Assembly: GCF_047528295.1 (NCBI RefSeq)
Contig: NZ_CP180001.1
Coordinates: forward strand, 1,054,001 to 1,118,000
Direction: 5' to 3'
DNA length: 64,000 nucleotides
Source: Peptacetobacter sp900550335
GTDB taxonomy: Bacteria > Bacillota > Clostridia > Peptostreptococcales > Peptostreptococcaceae
Shown: positions 34,472-44,382 of the stretch, piece by piece
Position numbering within the stretch: the first letter of the stretch is position 1
How the letters are laid out: every line of letters begins with the position of its first letter
The notes under the pieces: model-generated
Seen by the model: only the letters and a program-made list of their open reading frames with translations
Database searches by the model: none
What the model was told of the DNA's origin: nothing
Program-made: the position numbers and the translations under genes

Positions 34472-35071
34472 ATGACAAAAGATATTTTGATAATAAATGC
34501 TAGTCCAAGAAAGGACAAAAATTGTTTTAATATATCTAGGGATATTTCGAAAATTTTAGAGAAAGAGGGCGTATCTTGCGCCCTTTTAGATATTTACGAA
34601 ATGAACATAGATTATTGTAATGCTTGTGGATACTGCGAGCATAAAAAGGGATGTAGAATAAAAGATGATATGACTGAGCTTTACGATATGTTTGATAAGT
34701 CAAGAGGAACAGTTGTTGTAAGCCCAGTTTATTTTAATTCTGTACCAGCTAAAATGAAAACTGTTGTCGATAGAACACAGGCGGTGTATTCTAGCAAATT
34801 TGTTCTTGGAGATTCTATGATTGATAGAAGTAGAAAAAGAGCTGGAATGTATGTAGCTGTTGGCGGTTCTAAGGAGTATGAGGATCAGTTTGAAGGTGGA
34901 GATATTGTTATGGACTTTTTCTTTAAGAGTATAAACTCAAGAAGTGTTAAAAATATAAGGATTCCGGATAGCGACGAGGTTAACTATGTTGAAAGTAGAG
35001 AACTTGTAGAAAATATAAAGAAAGCAGCAGAGGAATATGCATCACATATAAAAGATATAATGAGTGAATAA
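34472..35071 (+). CDS. flavodoxin-like NAD(P)H-dependent oxidoreductase with a Cys cluster
   Basis: A 199-aa flavodoxin-fold protein. The FMN phosphate loop is ILIINASPRKDKNC (5-18), and SPVYFNSVPAKMKTVVDR lies in the middle. YCNACGYCEHKKGC at about 49-62 gives the spaced cysteines of iron-sulfur flavoproteins or of the related NADPH-dependent FMN reductases. It may carry a 4Fe-4S cluster and use ferredoxin. AGATTAGGA precedes the ATG. The physiological partner is not indicated by its neighbours. Confidence 0.82.
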   Translation: MTKDILIINASPRKDKNCFNISRDISKILEKEGVSCALLDIYEMNIDYCNACGYCEHKKGCRIKDDMTELYDMFDKSRGTVVVSPVYFNSVPAKMKTVVDRTQAVYSSKFVLGDSMIDRSRKRAGMYVAVGGSKEYEDQFEGGDIVMDFFFKSINSRSVKNIRIPDSDEVNYVESRELVENIKKAAEEYASHIKDIMSE

Positions 35072-35202
35072 AAGAATTAATATTACAATAAACGAAATAA
35101 ATATGAGATAAAAGAATTATTGCAAAACAAATGAAGAAAACTATTATAAAGTAAGTGAATTATTATAAAGTAAATGAATTATTATATTAATGGGGTGATT
35201 CG

Positions 35203-36309
35203 ATGAAGTTAATTGCTACAGGAAATAATTTATGTAGAATAATGGTGTCCGATGAATATACAGAGCTTGCAAATATTCTGTATGAGTTAGTTGAAAGAGA
35301 TAAAAAATACGATAAAGTTGTTATAATAACCGATAAAAATGTAGAAGTTAATCTATATGATGATTTTGTAAAATTGATTTTTTCTATGACAAATGAAAAA
35401 TATTTTTCGAAAATTTGTATAGAGCCTGGAGAAGAGTCAAAATGTTTAGACACATTTAATAAAATTATATCTGAATTTATAGAGATTGGTGTTACTAGAA
35501 AATCACTCGTTATAGCATTTGGAGGCGGTGTAGTAGGGGATTTAGCTGGGTTTGTGGCAGCTACATATATGAGAGGAATAGACTATATACAAGTTCCTAC
35601 TACTGTATTATCTCAGGTTGATTCGGCTATAGGAGGAAAGACAGGAATCGATGTTGGAGTCTATAAAAATATGATTGGAGCATTTAAGCAGCCTTTATTT
35701 ACATATATAAACACAGAAACGTTAAAAACTCTTCCAAAAGATGAGTTAAAAAGTGGATTTGGAGAAGTTATAAAATATGCTGCTATAATGGACGACGATG
35801 GAGAATTTGAAAAATTTTTATATGAAAATGCAGATGAAGTAAAATGTCTGGATAATGAAAAAATTATAAATGCTATCGTAAAGTGTGCTGAATTTAAGGC
35901 AAGAGTTGTTAAAGCTGATGAGAAAGAAACCGGTTTAAGAAAGATTCTTAATTTTGGGCATACATTTGGACATGCAATAGAAATGGAATATGAACTAAAA
36001 CATGGTGAAGCGGTTGCTATAGGAATGAAAATAGCATTTAAACTTGCTTTATCTAAAGGGTATATAAAGAAGGATTACTACGACAATTTTGTAGGCCTTA
36101 TTGATAAATACGATTTTGAATTTGATTTTGAATTTGATTTTGAAACAGTAGTTGTAAAAAGGTTAGTAGAAGTTATTAAAAAAGACAAGAAAAATAGTTT
36201 TGGAGATATTTCGGTTATACTTCCAGATGCAAGTTCATGTGTTGGAATTTTCAAAATGACTTCTGATGAAATTGAAGAGCTACTGAAAAAAGAATTTAAC
36301 TTTATGTAG
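35203..36309 (+). CDS. aroB: 3-dehydroquinate synthase
   Basis: The enzyme makes 3-dehydroquinate from DAHP, the second step of the shikimate pathway, using NAD and a divalent metal. The 368-aa product has the normal length, with the NAD-binding FGGGVVGDLAGFVAATYMRG and metal ligands Glu in SGFGEVIKYA, His in LNFGHTFGHA and His in LKHGEAVAIG. Near residues 305-316 a short in-frame repeat gives DFEFDFEFDFE, coded by repeats of TTTGATTTTGAA. No other shikimate gene lies nearby. GGGGTG precedes the ATG. Confidence 0.96.
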   Translation: MKLIATGNNLCRIMVSDEYTELANILYELVERDKKYDKVVIITDKNVEVNLYDDFVKLIFSMTNEKYFSKICIEPGEESKCLDTFNKIISEFIEIGVTRKSLVIAFGGGVVGDLAGFVAATYMRGIDYIQVPTTVLSQVDSAIGGKTGIDVGVYKNMIGAFKQPLFTYINTETLKTLPKDELKSGFGEVIKYAAIMDDDGEFEKFLYENADEVKCLDNEKIINAIVKCAEFKARVVKADEKETGLRKILNFGHTFGHAIEMEYELKHGEAVAIGMKIAFKLALSKGYIKKDYYDNFVGLIDKYDFEFDFEFDFETVVVKRLVEVIKKDKKNSFGDISVILPDASSCVGIFKMTSDEIEELLKKEFNFM

Positions 36310-36429
36310 AATAAAATTAAAATAGCGTGAAAATGTTATCACAACTTTATAAATAAAAAAGTTATACGAAATTGAAAAAAATACCTATTAAAATGAAAAA
36401 AATTTAAAAATTACTAAAGAACTAAATAT

Positions 36430-36458
36430 TTGATTTTAACAATTATATTTTGTATAAT
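36430..36458 (+). promoter_or_regulatory. promoter of pduL
   Basis: TTGATT at 36430-36435 and TATAAT at 36453-36458 with a 17-base spacer; about 55 nt of leader. Rich in sequence features of a strong promoter, fitting a central metabolic gene. Confidence 0.75.
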
Positions 36459-36520
36459 GTATTTGAAGTAATTTGTGGTTTAATGAATACAATAATAAAA
36501 AAAGATAGGAGTGATAGGCA

Positions 36521-37087
36521 ATGAAATTACCAATAGCTTTATCAAACAAACACATACACTTATCACAGGAACACATAGACGCTTTATTTGGTGAAGGTCA
36601 TGAATTAGTTAAATTCAAAGATCTTTCTCAGCCAGGTCAGTATGCTTGTGAAGAAAAAGTAGACTTAGTTGGACCAAAAGGAAAATTAACAGTTAGAGTA
36701 TTAGGACCAGCTAGACCTGAAACTCAGGTAGAAGTATCTTTAGCTGACTGTTTCCCTCTAGGAGTAAAAGCTCCAATAAGAGAATCAGGAGATATAGAAG
36801 GTACTCCAGGACTTAAACTTGTTGGACCAGCAGGAGAAGTTGAATTAGAAAAAGGTGTTATAGTTGCTTCAAGACACATACATATGAGCAACGAAGATGC
36901 TGCAAAATTCGGAGTAAAAGACAAAGATATAGTAAAAGTTAGAACAGAAGGACCAAGAGGTCTTATATTCGAAAACGTATTAGTTAGAGCTAAAGATAGC
37001 TTCAACTTAGAAATGCATGTTGACATGGAAGAAGGAAATGCAGCAGGCGTTAAAAATGGAGATTTAGTAGAATTAATAGCTGAATAA
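36521..37087 (+). CDS. pduL: PduL-type phosphotransacylase
   Basis: PduL converts acetyl-CoA or propionyl-CoA and phosphate to the acyl phosphate. The 188-aa product has the two zinc-binding halves of the family: ALSNKHIHLSQEHI near the N-terminus and VASRHIHMSNEDA in the second half. It starts directly at the domain, without the N-terminal targeting extension of microcompartment forms, so it should be cytosolic and serve as the cell's phosphotransacetylase. It lies just upstream of PFOR, whose product is its substrate. No microcompartment gene is nearby. Confidence 0.92.
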   Translation: MKLPIALSNKHIHLSQEHIDALFGEGHELVKFKDLSQPGQYACEEKVDLVGPKGKLTVRVLGPARPETQVEVSLADCFPLGVKAPIRESGDIEGTPGLKLVGPAGEVELEKGVIVASRHIHMSNEDAAKFGVKDKDIVKVRTEGPRGLIFENVLVRAKDSFNLEMHVDMEEGNAAGVKNGDLVELIAE

Positions 37088-37365
37088 TTACTACGAATTA
37101 GATTGGTATAAATCTTAATGTGATACACTTTAATTTAAATTTTTTTGAATTGAAGTGAACATTGTATATAGTAGTAAATATTCTGAAAAAAAATTGGCAT
37201 TTTTAAAAAAAATGTAGTATGATATAAAGGAATAAGATTTATACGCTTTTTATACTCTAGATATTTATAGAAAATAAATGCTTAGAGCTTTATTAGTATA
37301 AATTAAAAATAGACTTGCCTTTAGATAGACAAGCGAATGAAACTATCAAGGAGGATATTTTAATC

Positions 37366-40300
37366 ATGGCAAAATTTATGAAAACTGTTGATGGGAATAC
37401 AGCCGCAGCTCATGTTGCTTATGCATTTACAGATGTAGCAGCTATATACCCAATAACACCATCTTCAACAATGGCAGAATTAGTTGATGAATGGGCTTCT
37501 CAGGGAAGAAAAAACATATTTGGACAGAAAGTTAATGTTGTAGAAATGCAGTCAGAAGCAGGTGCTGCTGGTGCATTCCACGGTTCTTTACAGGCTGGTG
37601 CATTAACATCTACATTTACAGCATCTCAGGGATTATTACTTATGATACCTAATATGTATAAAGTAGCAGGGGAATTACTTCCAGGTGTATTCCACGTTTC
37701 TGCAAGAGCTTTAGCATCTCAGGCATTATCAATATTCGGTGACCATCAGGACGTTATGGCAGCTAGACAGACTGGATGTTGCTTATTAGCTTCAGGTTCA
37801 GTTCAGGAAGTTGCAGATATAGCTCCAGTTGCTCACTTAGCAGCAATAGAAGGAAGTCTTCCATTCGTTCATTTCTTCGATGGATTCAGAACTTCTCACG
37901 AAATACAGAAAGTTGAATTAATGGAAAATGAAGAATACGCTTCATTATTAAACTTCGACGCTGTTCAGAGATTCAGAGACAAAGCTTTATCTCCTAACCA
38001 CCCAGTTACAAGAGGTACTGCTCAGAACCCTGATATATACTTCCAGACAAGAGAAGTATCAAACACTTACTACAATGATATGGTTGGCATAGTTGAAAAA
38101 TACATGCACAAAGTAAGTGAATTAACAGGAAGAAAACATGACTTATTCGATTACTACGGAGCAGAAGATGCTAAATATGTAGTAGTTGCTATGGGTTCAG
38201 TTACAGAAGCATTAGAAGAAACTATAGATAGATTAAACGCTGAAGGCGGAAAAGTTGGATGCGTTAAAGTTCACTTATACAGACCATTCTCTACAGAACA
38301 TTTCTTAAAAGCAATGCCTTCTACAGTAGAAAGAATATGTGTATTAGACAGAACTAAAGAACCAGGTGCAACTGGTGACCCTCTATACTTAGATGTTAGA
38401 GATATATACTACGGAAAAGAAAATGCTCCTCTAATAGTAGGAGGAAGATACGGATTAGGATCTAAAGATACTACTCCAGCTCAGTTAAAAGCTGTTTACG
38501 ACAACTTAGCTGCTGAATGTCCAAGAAATCAGTTCACAATAGGTATAGTTGATGATGTTACTAACACATCATTACCAGAAGCTGAAGACTTCAGAATAGC
38601 ATCTAAAGGTACAGTAAGATGTAAATTCTGGGGACTTGGATCAGATGGTACTGTTGGTGCAAACAAACAGGCTATAAAAATAATCGGTGATAACACTGAC
38701 AAATACGCTCAGGCTTACTTCGATTACGACTCTAAAAAATCTGGTGGTATAACTATGTCTCACTTAAGATTTGGTGATACTCCAATCAGATCAACTTACT
38801 TAATAGATGAAGCTGACTACATAGCATGTCACAACCAGTCTTATGTATATCAGTATGATTTATTAAAAGGACTTAAAAAAGGTGGTACATTCGTACTTAA
38901 TACTATATGGGATCAGGAAGGTATAGAAGCTAACCTACCTGCATCAATGAAACAGTACATAGCTAAAAACGACATACAGTTCTACACAGTTAATGCTGTT
39001 GAATTAGGTAAAGAAATAGGATTAGGAAGCAGAATAAACATGATAATGCAGGCTGCTTTCTTCAAACTAGCTGAAATAATACCAGTAGACGAAGCTGTTG
39101 AACACTTAAAAGAATCAATAGTTAAAACTTACGGTAAAAAAGGTCAGAAAATATTAGACATGAACTTCAAAGCTGTTGACGCAGGTATAAACGCATTAGT
39201 TAAAGTAGAAGTTCCAGAATCTTGGAAAACTGCTGTTGATGCACCAAAAGAAGAAGCTTGCGAACCAGACTTCATCAAAAATATATTAAGACCTATGACT
39301 GCTCAGAAAGGTAATGACCTACCTGTAAGTGCATTCAAAGAATTACCAGACGGAACATTCCCATGTGGTACAGCTGCTTACGAAAAACGTGGTATAGCAG
39401 TAGACGTTCCAGAATGGAAATTAGACAATTGTATACAGTGTAACCAGTGTTCATTTGTATGTCCACACGCTTGTATAAGACCAGTACTTGTTACTGAAGA
39501 AGAATTAGCAAATGCTCCAGAAGCATTCAAAGCTAAAAAAGCTATAGGTAAAGGATTCGATGGATTACAGTATAGAATGCAGGTATCTACTCTTGACTGT
39601 ACAGGATGTGGAAACTGTGCTGACATATGTCCAGCTCCTAACAAAGCATTAGAAATGATGCCTCTAGCTACTCAGGAAGAACAGATAGAAAACTGGAACT
39701 TCGCTATGGATACAACTAAAGTTGCTCCAAAAGGCGATTTAATGAACGTAAATACAGTTAAAGGTTCTCAGTTCAGACAGCCATTAATAGAGTTCTCAGG
39801 AGCTTGTGCTGGATGTGGAGAAACTCCATACATAAAAGTTATAACTCAGTTATTCGGAGATAGAATGCAGATAGCAAATGCTACAGGATGTTCTTCTATA
39901 TGGGGAGGATCTGCACCATCAACTCCTTATACTTGCAACCATGAAGGTAAAGGTCCATCTTGGGCAAACTCATTATTCGAAGACAATGCTGAATACGGAT
40001 TCGGTATGTTCGTAGCTGTTAAACAGATGAGAGCTAAATTAGAAGAAGACATAAAAGTTTTAGCTTCTAAAGCTCATGATGAAAACTCTAAAGCAGTTCT
40101 TAACAACTGGTTAGAAACTAAAGAAGACGGTGTTGCTAATAAAGAAGCTTCTGCAAAAGTAGCTGAATTAGTAAACGGATTACATGAATCTTGCATGAAT
40201 GATCCTGAAATAGCAGCAGCTGTTAAAGATATAAAAGAAAGAGAAGACTACCTAGCTAAGAGATCTCAGTGGATACTTGGTGGAGACGGTTGGGCTTACG

Positions 40301-40902
40301 ACATCGGTTACGGTGGATTAGACCACGTTCTTGCTCAGGGTGAAGATGTTAACGTATTAGTATTCGATACAGAAGTTTACTCTAATACAGGTGGACAGGC
40401 TTCTAAAGCTACTCCAGTAGCAGCAATGGCTAAATTCGCAGCAGCTGGTAAGAGATCTAAGAAAAAAGACCTTGGTATGATGGCTATGTCTTACGGAAAT
40501 GTTTACGTAGCTCAGGTTGCTATAGGTGCTGATAAGAACCAGTTCATGAAAGCTATAACTGAAGCAGAAGCTCATCATGGTCCATCTCTAATCATATGCT
40601 ACGCTCCATGTATAAACCATGGTTTAAGAGAAGGTATGGGAAGAAGTATAGCTAACGAAAAACAGGCAGTTGACTGTGGATACTGGCATTTATACAGATT
40701 CAACCCAGAATTAAAAGCTGAAGGTAAGAATCCATTCTCATTAGACTCTAAAGAACCAACAGAAAGCTTCAGAGACTTCTTAATGAAACAGACAAGATAC
40801 GCAGCAATAGCTAAACAGTTCCCAGAACAGGCTGAAGAACTATTCACTATGGCTGAAGAAAATGCAAAAGAAAGATACGAATCATACAAAAGATTAGTAT
40901 AA
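37366..40902 (+). CDS. nifJ: pyruvate:ferredoxin (flavodoxin) oxidoreductase
   Basis: The enzyme splits pyruvate to acetyl-CoA, CO2 and reduced ferredoxin, the central energy step of anaerobic fermenters. The 1178-aa product is the fused single-chain form. The pyruvate-binding domain has AIYPITPSSTMAELVDEWAS and GDHQDVMAARQTGC; a ferredoxin domain has two 4Fe-4S motifs (IQCNQCSFVCPHAC at about 688 and CTGCGNCADICP at about 745); the TPP domain has GGDGWAYDIGYGG at about 972. The proximal cluster cysteines lie in CAGCGE and elsewhere. The ATG at 37366 follows AAGGAGG; an upstream TTG at 37315 is rejected. With pduL it forms an acetyl phosphate-producing module. Confidence 0.97.
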   Translation: MAKFMKTVDGNTAAAHVAYAFTDVAAIYPITPSSTMAELVDEWASQGRKNIFGQKVNVVEMQSEAGAAGAFHGSLQAGALTSTFTASQGLLLMIPNMYKVAGELLPGVFHVSARALASQALSIFGDHQDVMAARQTGCCLLASGSVQEVADIAPVAHLAAIEGSLPFVHFFDGFRTSHEIQKVELMENEEYASLLNFDAVQRFRDKALSPNHPVTRGTAQNPDIYFQTREVSNTYYNDMVGIVEKYMHKVSELTGRKHDLFDYYGAEDAKYVVVAMGSVTEALEETIDRLNAEGGKVGCVKVHLYRPFSTEHFLKAMPSTVERICVLDRTKEPGATGDPLYLDVRDIYYGKENAPLIVGGRYGLGSKDTTPAQLKAVYDNLAAECPRNQFTIGIVDDVTNTSLPEAEDFRIASKGTVRCKFWGLGSDGTVGANKQAIKIIGDNTDKYAQAYFDYDSKKSGGITMSHLRFGDTPIRSTYLIDEADYIACHNQSYVYQYDLLKGLKKGGTFVLNTIWDQEGIEANLPASMKQYIAKNDIQFYTVNAVELGKEIGLGSRINMIMQAAFFKLAEIIPVDEAVEHLKESIVKTYGKKGQKILDMNFKAVDAGINALVKVEVPESWKTAVDAPKEEACEPDFIKNILRPMTAQKGNDLPVSAFKELPDGTFPCGTAAYEKRGIAVDVPEWKLDNCIQCNQCSFVCPHACIRPVLVTEEELANAPEAFKAKKAIGKGFDGLQYRMQVSTLDCTGCGNCADICPAPNKALEMMPLATQEEQIENWNFAMDTTKVAPKGDLMNVNTVKGSQFRQPLIEFSGACAGCGETPYIKVITQLFGDRMQIANATGCSSIWGGSAPSTPYTCNHEGKGPSWANSLFEDNAEYGFGMFVAVKQMRAKLEEDIKVLASKAHDENSKAVLNNWLETKEDGVANKEASAKVAELVNGLHESCMNDPEIAAAVKDIKEREDYLAKRSQWILGGDGWAYDIGYGGLDHVLAQGEDVNVLVFDTEVYSNTGGQASKATPVAAMAKFAAAGKRSKKKDLGMMAMSYGNVYVAQVAIGADKNQFMKAITEAEAHHGPSLIICYAPCINHGLREGMGRSIANEKQAVDCGYWHLYRFNPELKAEGKNPFSLDSKEPTESFRDFLMKQTRYAAIAKQFPEQAEELFTMAEENAKERYESYKRLV

Positions 40903-40912
40903 TTTTTATAAA

Positions 40913-41112
40913 AAAAAGGCTGTTGCAATATTGCAACAGCCCTTTTTTAATGCACACAAAACCGCAGTTCTTTGCTTTCCAGGCTTCAGAGCCCCACACA
41001 TTTATGTAACACATTTCAATGTTGTGGGGCTCTTACAGATTGTCAAGCAAATAAATCTGCGGTTTTATTGTGCAAAAAATAGCTTGTGGAATATTATCAA
41101 CAACCCATTTTT
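40913..41112 (+). repeat. giant hairpin repeat, copy E (downstream of nifJ)
   Basis: Outer arms: TGCAC with GTGCA, ACAAAACCGCAG with CTGCGGTTTTATTGT, TTGCT with AGCAA. The pairing extends weakly further out over the nifJ terminator to about 41112. The conserved TCCAGGCTTCA and TTACAGATTGTC flank a perfect inner stem GAGCCCCACA/TGTGGGGCTC, capped by ATTTATGTAACACATTT. Inner-stem sequence differs at most positions from copies B and D, yet all pairs are kept. Confidence 0.82.
40918..40948 (+). terminator. intrinsic terminator of nifJ
   Basis: GGCTGTTGCAATATTGCAAC AGCC is a perfect palindrome that folds into a 10-bp stem; six T follow. It resembles the ptsI terminator in sequence and, like it, is directly followed by a giant hairpin repeat. 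Confidence 0.88.
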
Positions 41113-41218
41113 TGTTGTAAATTATTTGAGTGGGGTAATTTATTTTGAGTGAATGCTTTTTGTTTGTGTGATATAATATATTAAGTATTAATATAGTAAG
41201 AAAGAGAAGGTATTTTTT

Positions 41219-42679
41219 ATGAAACTTAATCATATATTAGAAGGAATAGAGGTTCTTTCAGTTGTTGGAAATAAAGATGTAGAAGTTTTAAATGTTGAGT
41301 ACGATTCAAGAAAGGTTGAGGAAGGTACTTTATTTATTTGTATAAAAGGATTTGTGTCAGACGGGCATAGATACATAGACTCAGCTTATGAAAAGGGAGC
41401 TAGGGTATTTTTAATTCAGGATGATGTAGATTTTAAAGAAGATTGTACTTATGTAAAGGTTGAAGATACTAGAAAAACTATGGCAAAGGTTGCAGCTAAT
41501 TTCTGTGAGCATCCAGCAGATAAGTTTGATGTTATAGGTGTTACTGGTACAAATGGAAAGACTAGCATTACTACATTTATAAATGAGATACTTAGAAACT
41601 GCAATAAAAAAGTTGGGCTTATAGGGACTATAAAGATATTTGATGGGGATAATGAAGTTCCATCAAATTCAACTACTCCAGAAAGTGTTGATTTACAGAA
41701 GATATTCAAAAGAATGGTAGATAATGGATGCGACTGTTGTGCTATGGAGGTTTCATCTCATTCATTAGAGCTTAGTAGAGTAGATGATACAAACTTCAAA
41801 ATAGGTATATTCACAAATCTAACTCCAGACCATTTAGATTTCCACAAGACTCTAGAAAACTACAGAAAAGCTAAGGAAAAATTATTCCACAAGACTACTC
41901 AGGCAAATATAATCAATGTAGATGATGAAGGTGGAAGAAAGATATACGAAAGTATAAAAGAATTAGATACTCCATGTTACACATACGGAATAGAACATGA
42001 AGCGGATTTCACTGCTAAAAATATTAAATCTGATGCTTCTGGGGTTGCATATACTTTAGTTACTCCAAACCACACAGAAGATATATTCATACCAGTTCCA
42101 GGTAAGTTTACAGTTTATAACACATTAGCTGTAATTGCAGCATGCGAAATGCTTGGAATAGACAAAGAAGATTACTTAAATTCTTTAAGAAATACAGGTG
42201 GGGTTGCAGGTAGATTTGAAACTGTACCAAATGATAAGGGAATAAGTGTAATAGTAGACTACGCACATACTCCAGATGCACTTGAAAATGTGTTAAATAC
42301 TGCTAGAGAATTTGTTGAAGGAGAGTTAATAGCTGTATTTGGATGTGGTGGAGATAGAGACTCTGAAAAAAGACCTCTTATGGGAGGAATAGGACAGAGA
42401 TTATCTGACAGATGTATAATAACTAACGACAACCCAAGAACAGAAGATCCTGAGCTTATAATAAAAGATATACTAGCAGGATTAGATGAAAGTAATGAAA
42501 ACTACAAAGTAGTAATGGATAGAAAAGAAGCTATAAAAGAAGCTATAGAATCTGCTAAAAAAGGCGATGTTATCTTAATAGCTGGAAAAGGTCATGAAAA
42601 CTATCAGATACTAGGAACAGTAAAACACCACTTTGATGATAAAGAAGTTGCAAGAGAAGTTTTAGACTCATTAAAATAG
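41219..42679 (+). CDS. murE: UDP-N-acetylmuramyl-tripeptide synthetase MurE
   Basis: MurE adds the third amino acid to UDP-MurNAc-L-Ala-D-Glu in peptidoglycan synthesis. The 486-aa product has the ATP loop GVTGTNGKTSITTF (about 107-120), NSTTPESVDLQKI, the catalytic-lysine region (carbamylated Lys near FHKT) and the DNPR motif (DNPRTEDP, about 402). DNPR is the signature of meso-diaminopimelate enzymes, while lysine-adding forms differ there, so mDAP is the likely substrate. It stands alone, away from a dcw cluster. The start at 41219 follows AGAGAAGG. Confidence 0.93.
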   Translation: MKLNHILEGIEVLSVVGNKDVEVLNVEYDSRKVEEGTLFICIKGFVSDGHRYIDSAYEKGARVFLIQDDVDFKEDCTYVKVEDTRKTMAKVAANFCEHPADKFDVIGVTGTNGKTSITTFINEILRNCNKKVGLIGTIKIFDGDNEVPSNSTTPESVDLQKIFKRMVDNGCDCCAMEVSSHSLELSRVDDTNFKIGIFTNLTPDHLDFHKTLENYRKAKEKLFHKTTQANIINVDDEGGRKIYESIKELDTPCYTYGIEHEADFTAKNIKSDASGVAYTLVTPNHTEDIFIPVPGKFTVYNTLAVIAACEMLGIDKEDYLNSLRNTGGVAGRFETVPNDKGISVIVDYAHTPDALENVLNTAREFVEGELIAVFGCGGDRDSEKRPLMGGIGQRLSDRCIITNDNPRTEDPELIIKDILAGLDESNENYKVVMDRKEAIKEAIESAKKGDVILIAGKGHENYQILGTVKHHFDDKEVAREVLDSLK

Positions 42680-42806
42680 TGTTGTAATTTCAAGATAAAG
42701 CAAAAGAATAAAATTAATAAAAAAATGAAATTAATGAAAAATAATAAAAAATAAAATTAATGAAAAATAAAATTAATAAAAAAATTTAATAAGGATAAAA
42801 AAATAT

Positions 42807-42848
42807 GGGCTATCACATTAAAATTTGATTAATGTGGTAGCCCTTTTT
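42807..42848. terminator. terminator between murE and the convergent small gene
   Basis: GGGCTATCACATTA pairs with TAATGTGGTAGCCC (14 bp, one A-G or wobble position at most) followed by five T. The 100 bases before it are simple AT repeats (AAAATTAATGAAAAAT). Confidence 0.85.
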
Positions 42849-42862
42849 ATTGAAACTAAATA

Positions 42863-43033
42863 TTAATCTTCTTCTGAATGAGAAAAGTGAGCAATCAATA
42901 GGTACGCTAGATAAATCAATCCAACACCTAAAAGACATGCCACTACTCCAAATAAAATAGTAAGTGGTGTTATTTTTTCTTCCATCAAATCTTTTGCGTT
43001 TTCAAGAGGTTCTACAATTTTAGTTTTGTTCAT
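42863..43033 (-). CDS. small single-span membrane protein
   Basis: A 56-aa frame starting MNKTKIVEPLENAKDLMEEK, with one membrane helix at about 23-48 (LTILFGVVACLLGVGLIYLA) and a short acidic tail HSEED. AGGAGG lies 8 bases before the ATG, which argues that it is a real gene. It faces murE across a shared terminator. The topology would put the N-terminal helix in the cytoplasm if the positive charges stay inside. Function unknown; such proteins often assist larger membrane complexes. Confidence 0.75.
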   Translation of the reverse strand: MNKTKIVEPLENAKDLMEEKITPLTILFGVVACLLGVGLIYLAYLLIAHFSHSEED

Positions 43034-43303
43034 AAGTTATCCTCCTAACTTTTGCTATTTAGCAAAGTTCTTAATTTTTCTGAAAATAATAAATTTTCTT
43101 ATCTTTAATTATATTATACAACTTTAGAGGATAAAATAATAGTTTTTTTCTATGTAAATTAGAGTTTATTATAGATTTAAGTTGATTTAATAAAATAAAA
43201 AATATGATAGAAAAAGAAAATACAATAGATTATAATAAAGAAATAAAAGTATAGAAATAAAGAGTGAAAGCATAAAAAGTGTAAAAGAGAAATAGAGGAA
43301 TTT

Positions 43304-44185
43304 ATGAAAAATAAAAACTTAAAAATAATATCAATAATAATTTTAATAGTAGTGATACTTTTGGTGTGGGGAACTAATGATATAGTTACCTCAACATATT
43401 CTGTAGAAAATGAAAAAATCCCAAGTGAGTTTGATGGATATAGAATAGTTCAAATTTCAGACCTACACAATAAGGAATTTGGGAAAAATCAGAAAAGGCT
43501 TATAGAAAAAATAAAAAAAGAAAACCCAGATTTAATAGTAATAACAGGAGATATTGTAGATAGAAGAAAATGGGGAACTAAAAATATGGAGAAGTTTTTA
43601 TCTGAAATAAAAGGGTCAGCTCCTATTTATTATGTATCTGGAAATCACGAGGTTTGGTCGTTTAAGTACGATATAGTGAAGAAAATTTTAAGAAAATACG
43701 ATGTAAATATTTTGGATGATGAAGTAAAAAGTATAAGAAAACGTAAAGAAGAAAATGGAAAAGTAGGTAAAACAGAAAGTATAAAAAAAGGTAGTTCAGA
43801 AATCAAGATAGCAGGAATAATAGACACAGGATTTGAAGATAGAGAAGAATATGTTCCAGAAATATTAAAAAATTTAAAGAAAAAAGTTAAAGCTGATGAG
43901 TTTAGCATACTTCTTTCTCATAGGCCAGAGCATATAAAAGATTATTCAGATGCAGGATTTGATTTAGTATTTTCAGGACATGCACACGGTGGCCAGATTA
44001 GGCTTCCATTTATAGGAGGAATTTACGCACCTCATCAAGGGTTTATGCCTAAGTATACAAAGGGTGTAATAAATATGAAAAATACAAAAATGGTAGTTAG
44101 TAGAGGGCTTGGAAATAGTGTGCTTCCAATAAGAATATTAAACAGACCTGAGATAACAGTTACAGTTTTAAAAACTAATCGTTAA
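43304..44185 (+). CDS. membrane-anchored metallophosphoesterase
   Basis: The 293-aa product has an N-terminal membrane anchor (about 7-25) and a calcineurin-like phosphoesterase domain: ISDLHNKEFG, ITGDIVDRRK, YVSGNHEVW, LLSHRPEH and FSGHAHGGQIRLP are the five metal-binding blocks in order, all intact. The family with this anchor and GHAHGGQ motif resembles YaeI/YkuE-type lipid-active enzymes (for example UDP-diacylglucosamine hydrolase-like or wall-linked), but the substrate is unknown. GAGG precedes the ATG. The 230 bases before it are AT-rich and lack features. Confidence 0.9.
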   Translation: MKNKNLKIISIIILIVVILLVWGTNDIVTSTYSVENEKIPSEFDGYRIVQISDLHNKEFGKNQKRLIEKIKKENPDLIVITGDIVDRRKWGTKNMEKFLSEIKGSAPIYYVSGNHEVWSFKYDIVKKILRKYDVNILDDEVKSIRKRKEENGKVGKTESIKKGSSEIKIAGIIDTGFEDREEYVPEILKNLKKKVKADEFSILLSHRPEHIKDYSDAGFDLVFSGHAHGGQIRLPFIGGIYAPHQGFMPKYTKGVINMKNTKMVVSRGLGNSVLPIRILNRPEITVTVLKTNR

Positions 44186-44382
44186 AAATGAAAATAGGTA
44201 ATAAAAGTTAAAGAAATTTTACAAAAAATTTATATAAAAATATGCATTCAAATTAACTGTAAATTTGATGAAATCATATAAGTGTGTTATTATATCTTTA
44301 TGACGTTTGAAATGAAAAATAGTATTTAAAAAAGAAGTTATTAAATGATTAAAAGAAGTTATTAGAGAAAGAGGTAAACAAA

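Noticed and set aside
40931..41152. 73-residue open frame on the + strand
   Set aside because: It runs through the nifJ terminator and hairpin copy E; the coding-like stretch is the repeat itself.
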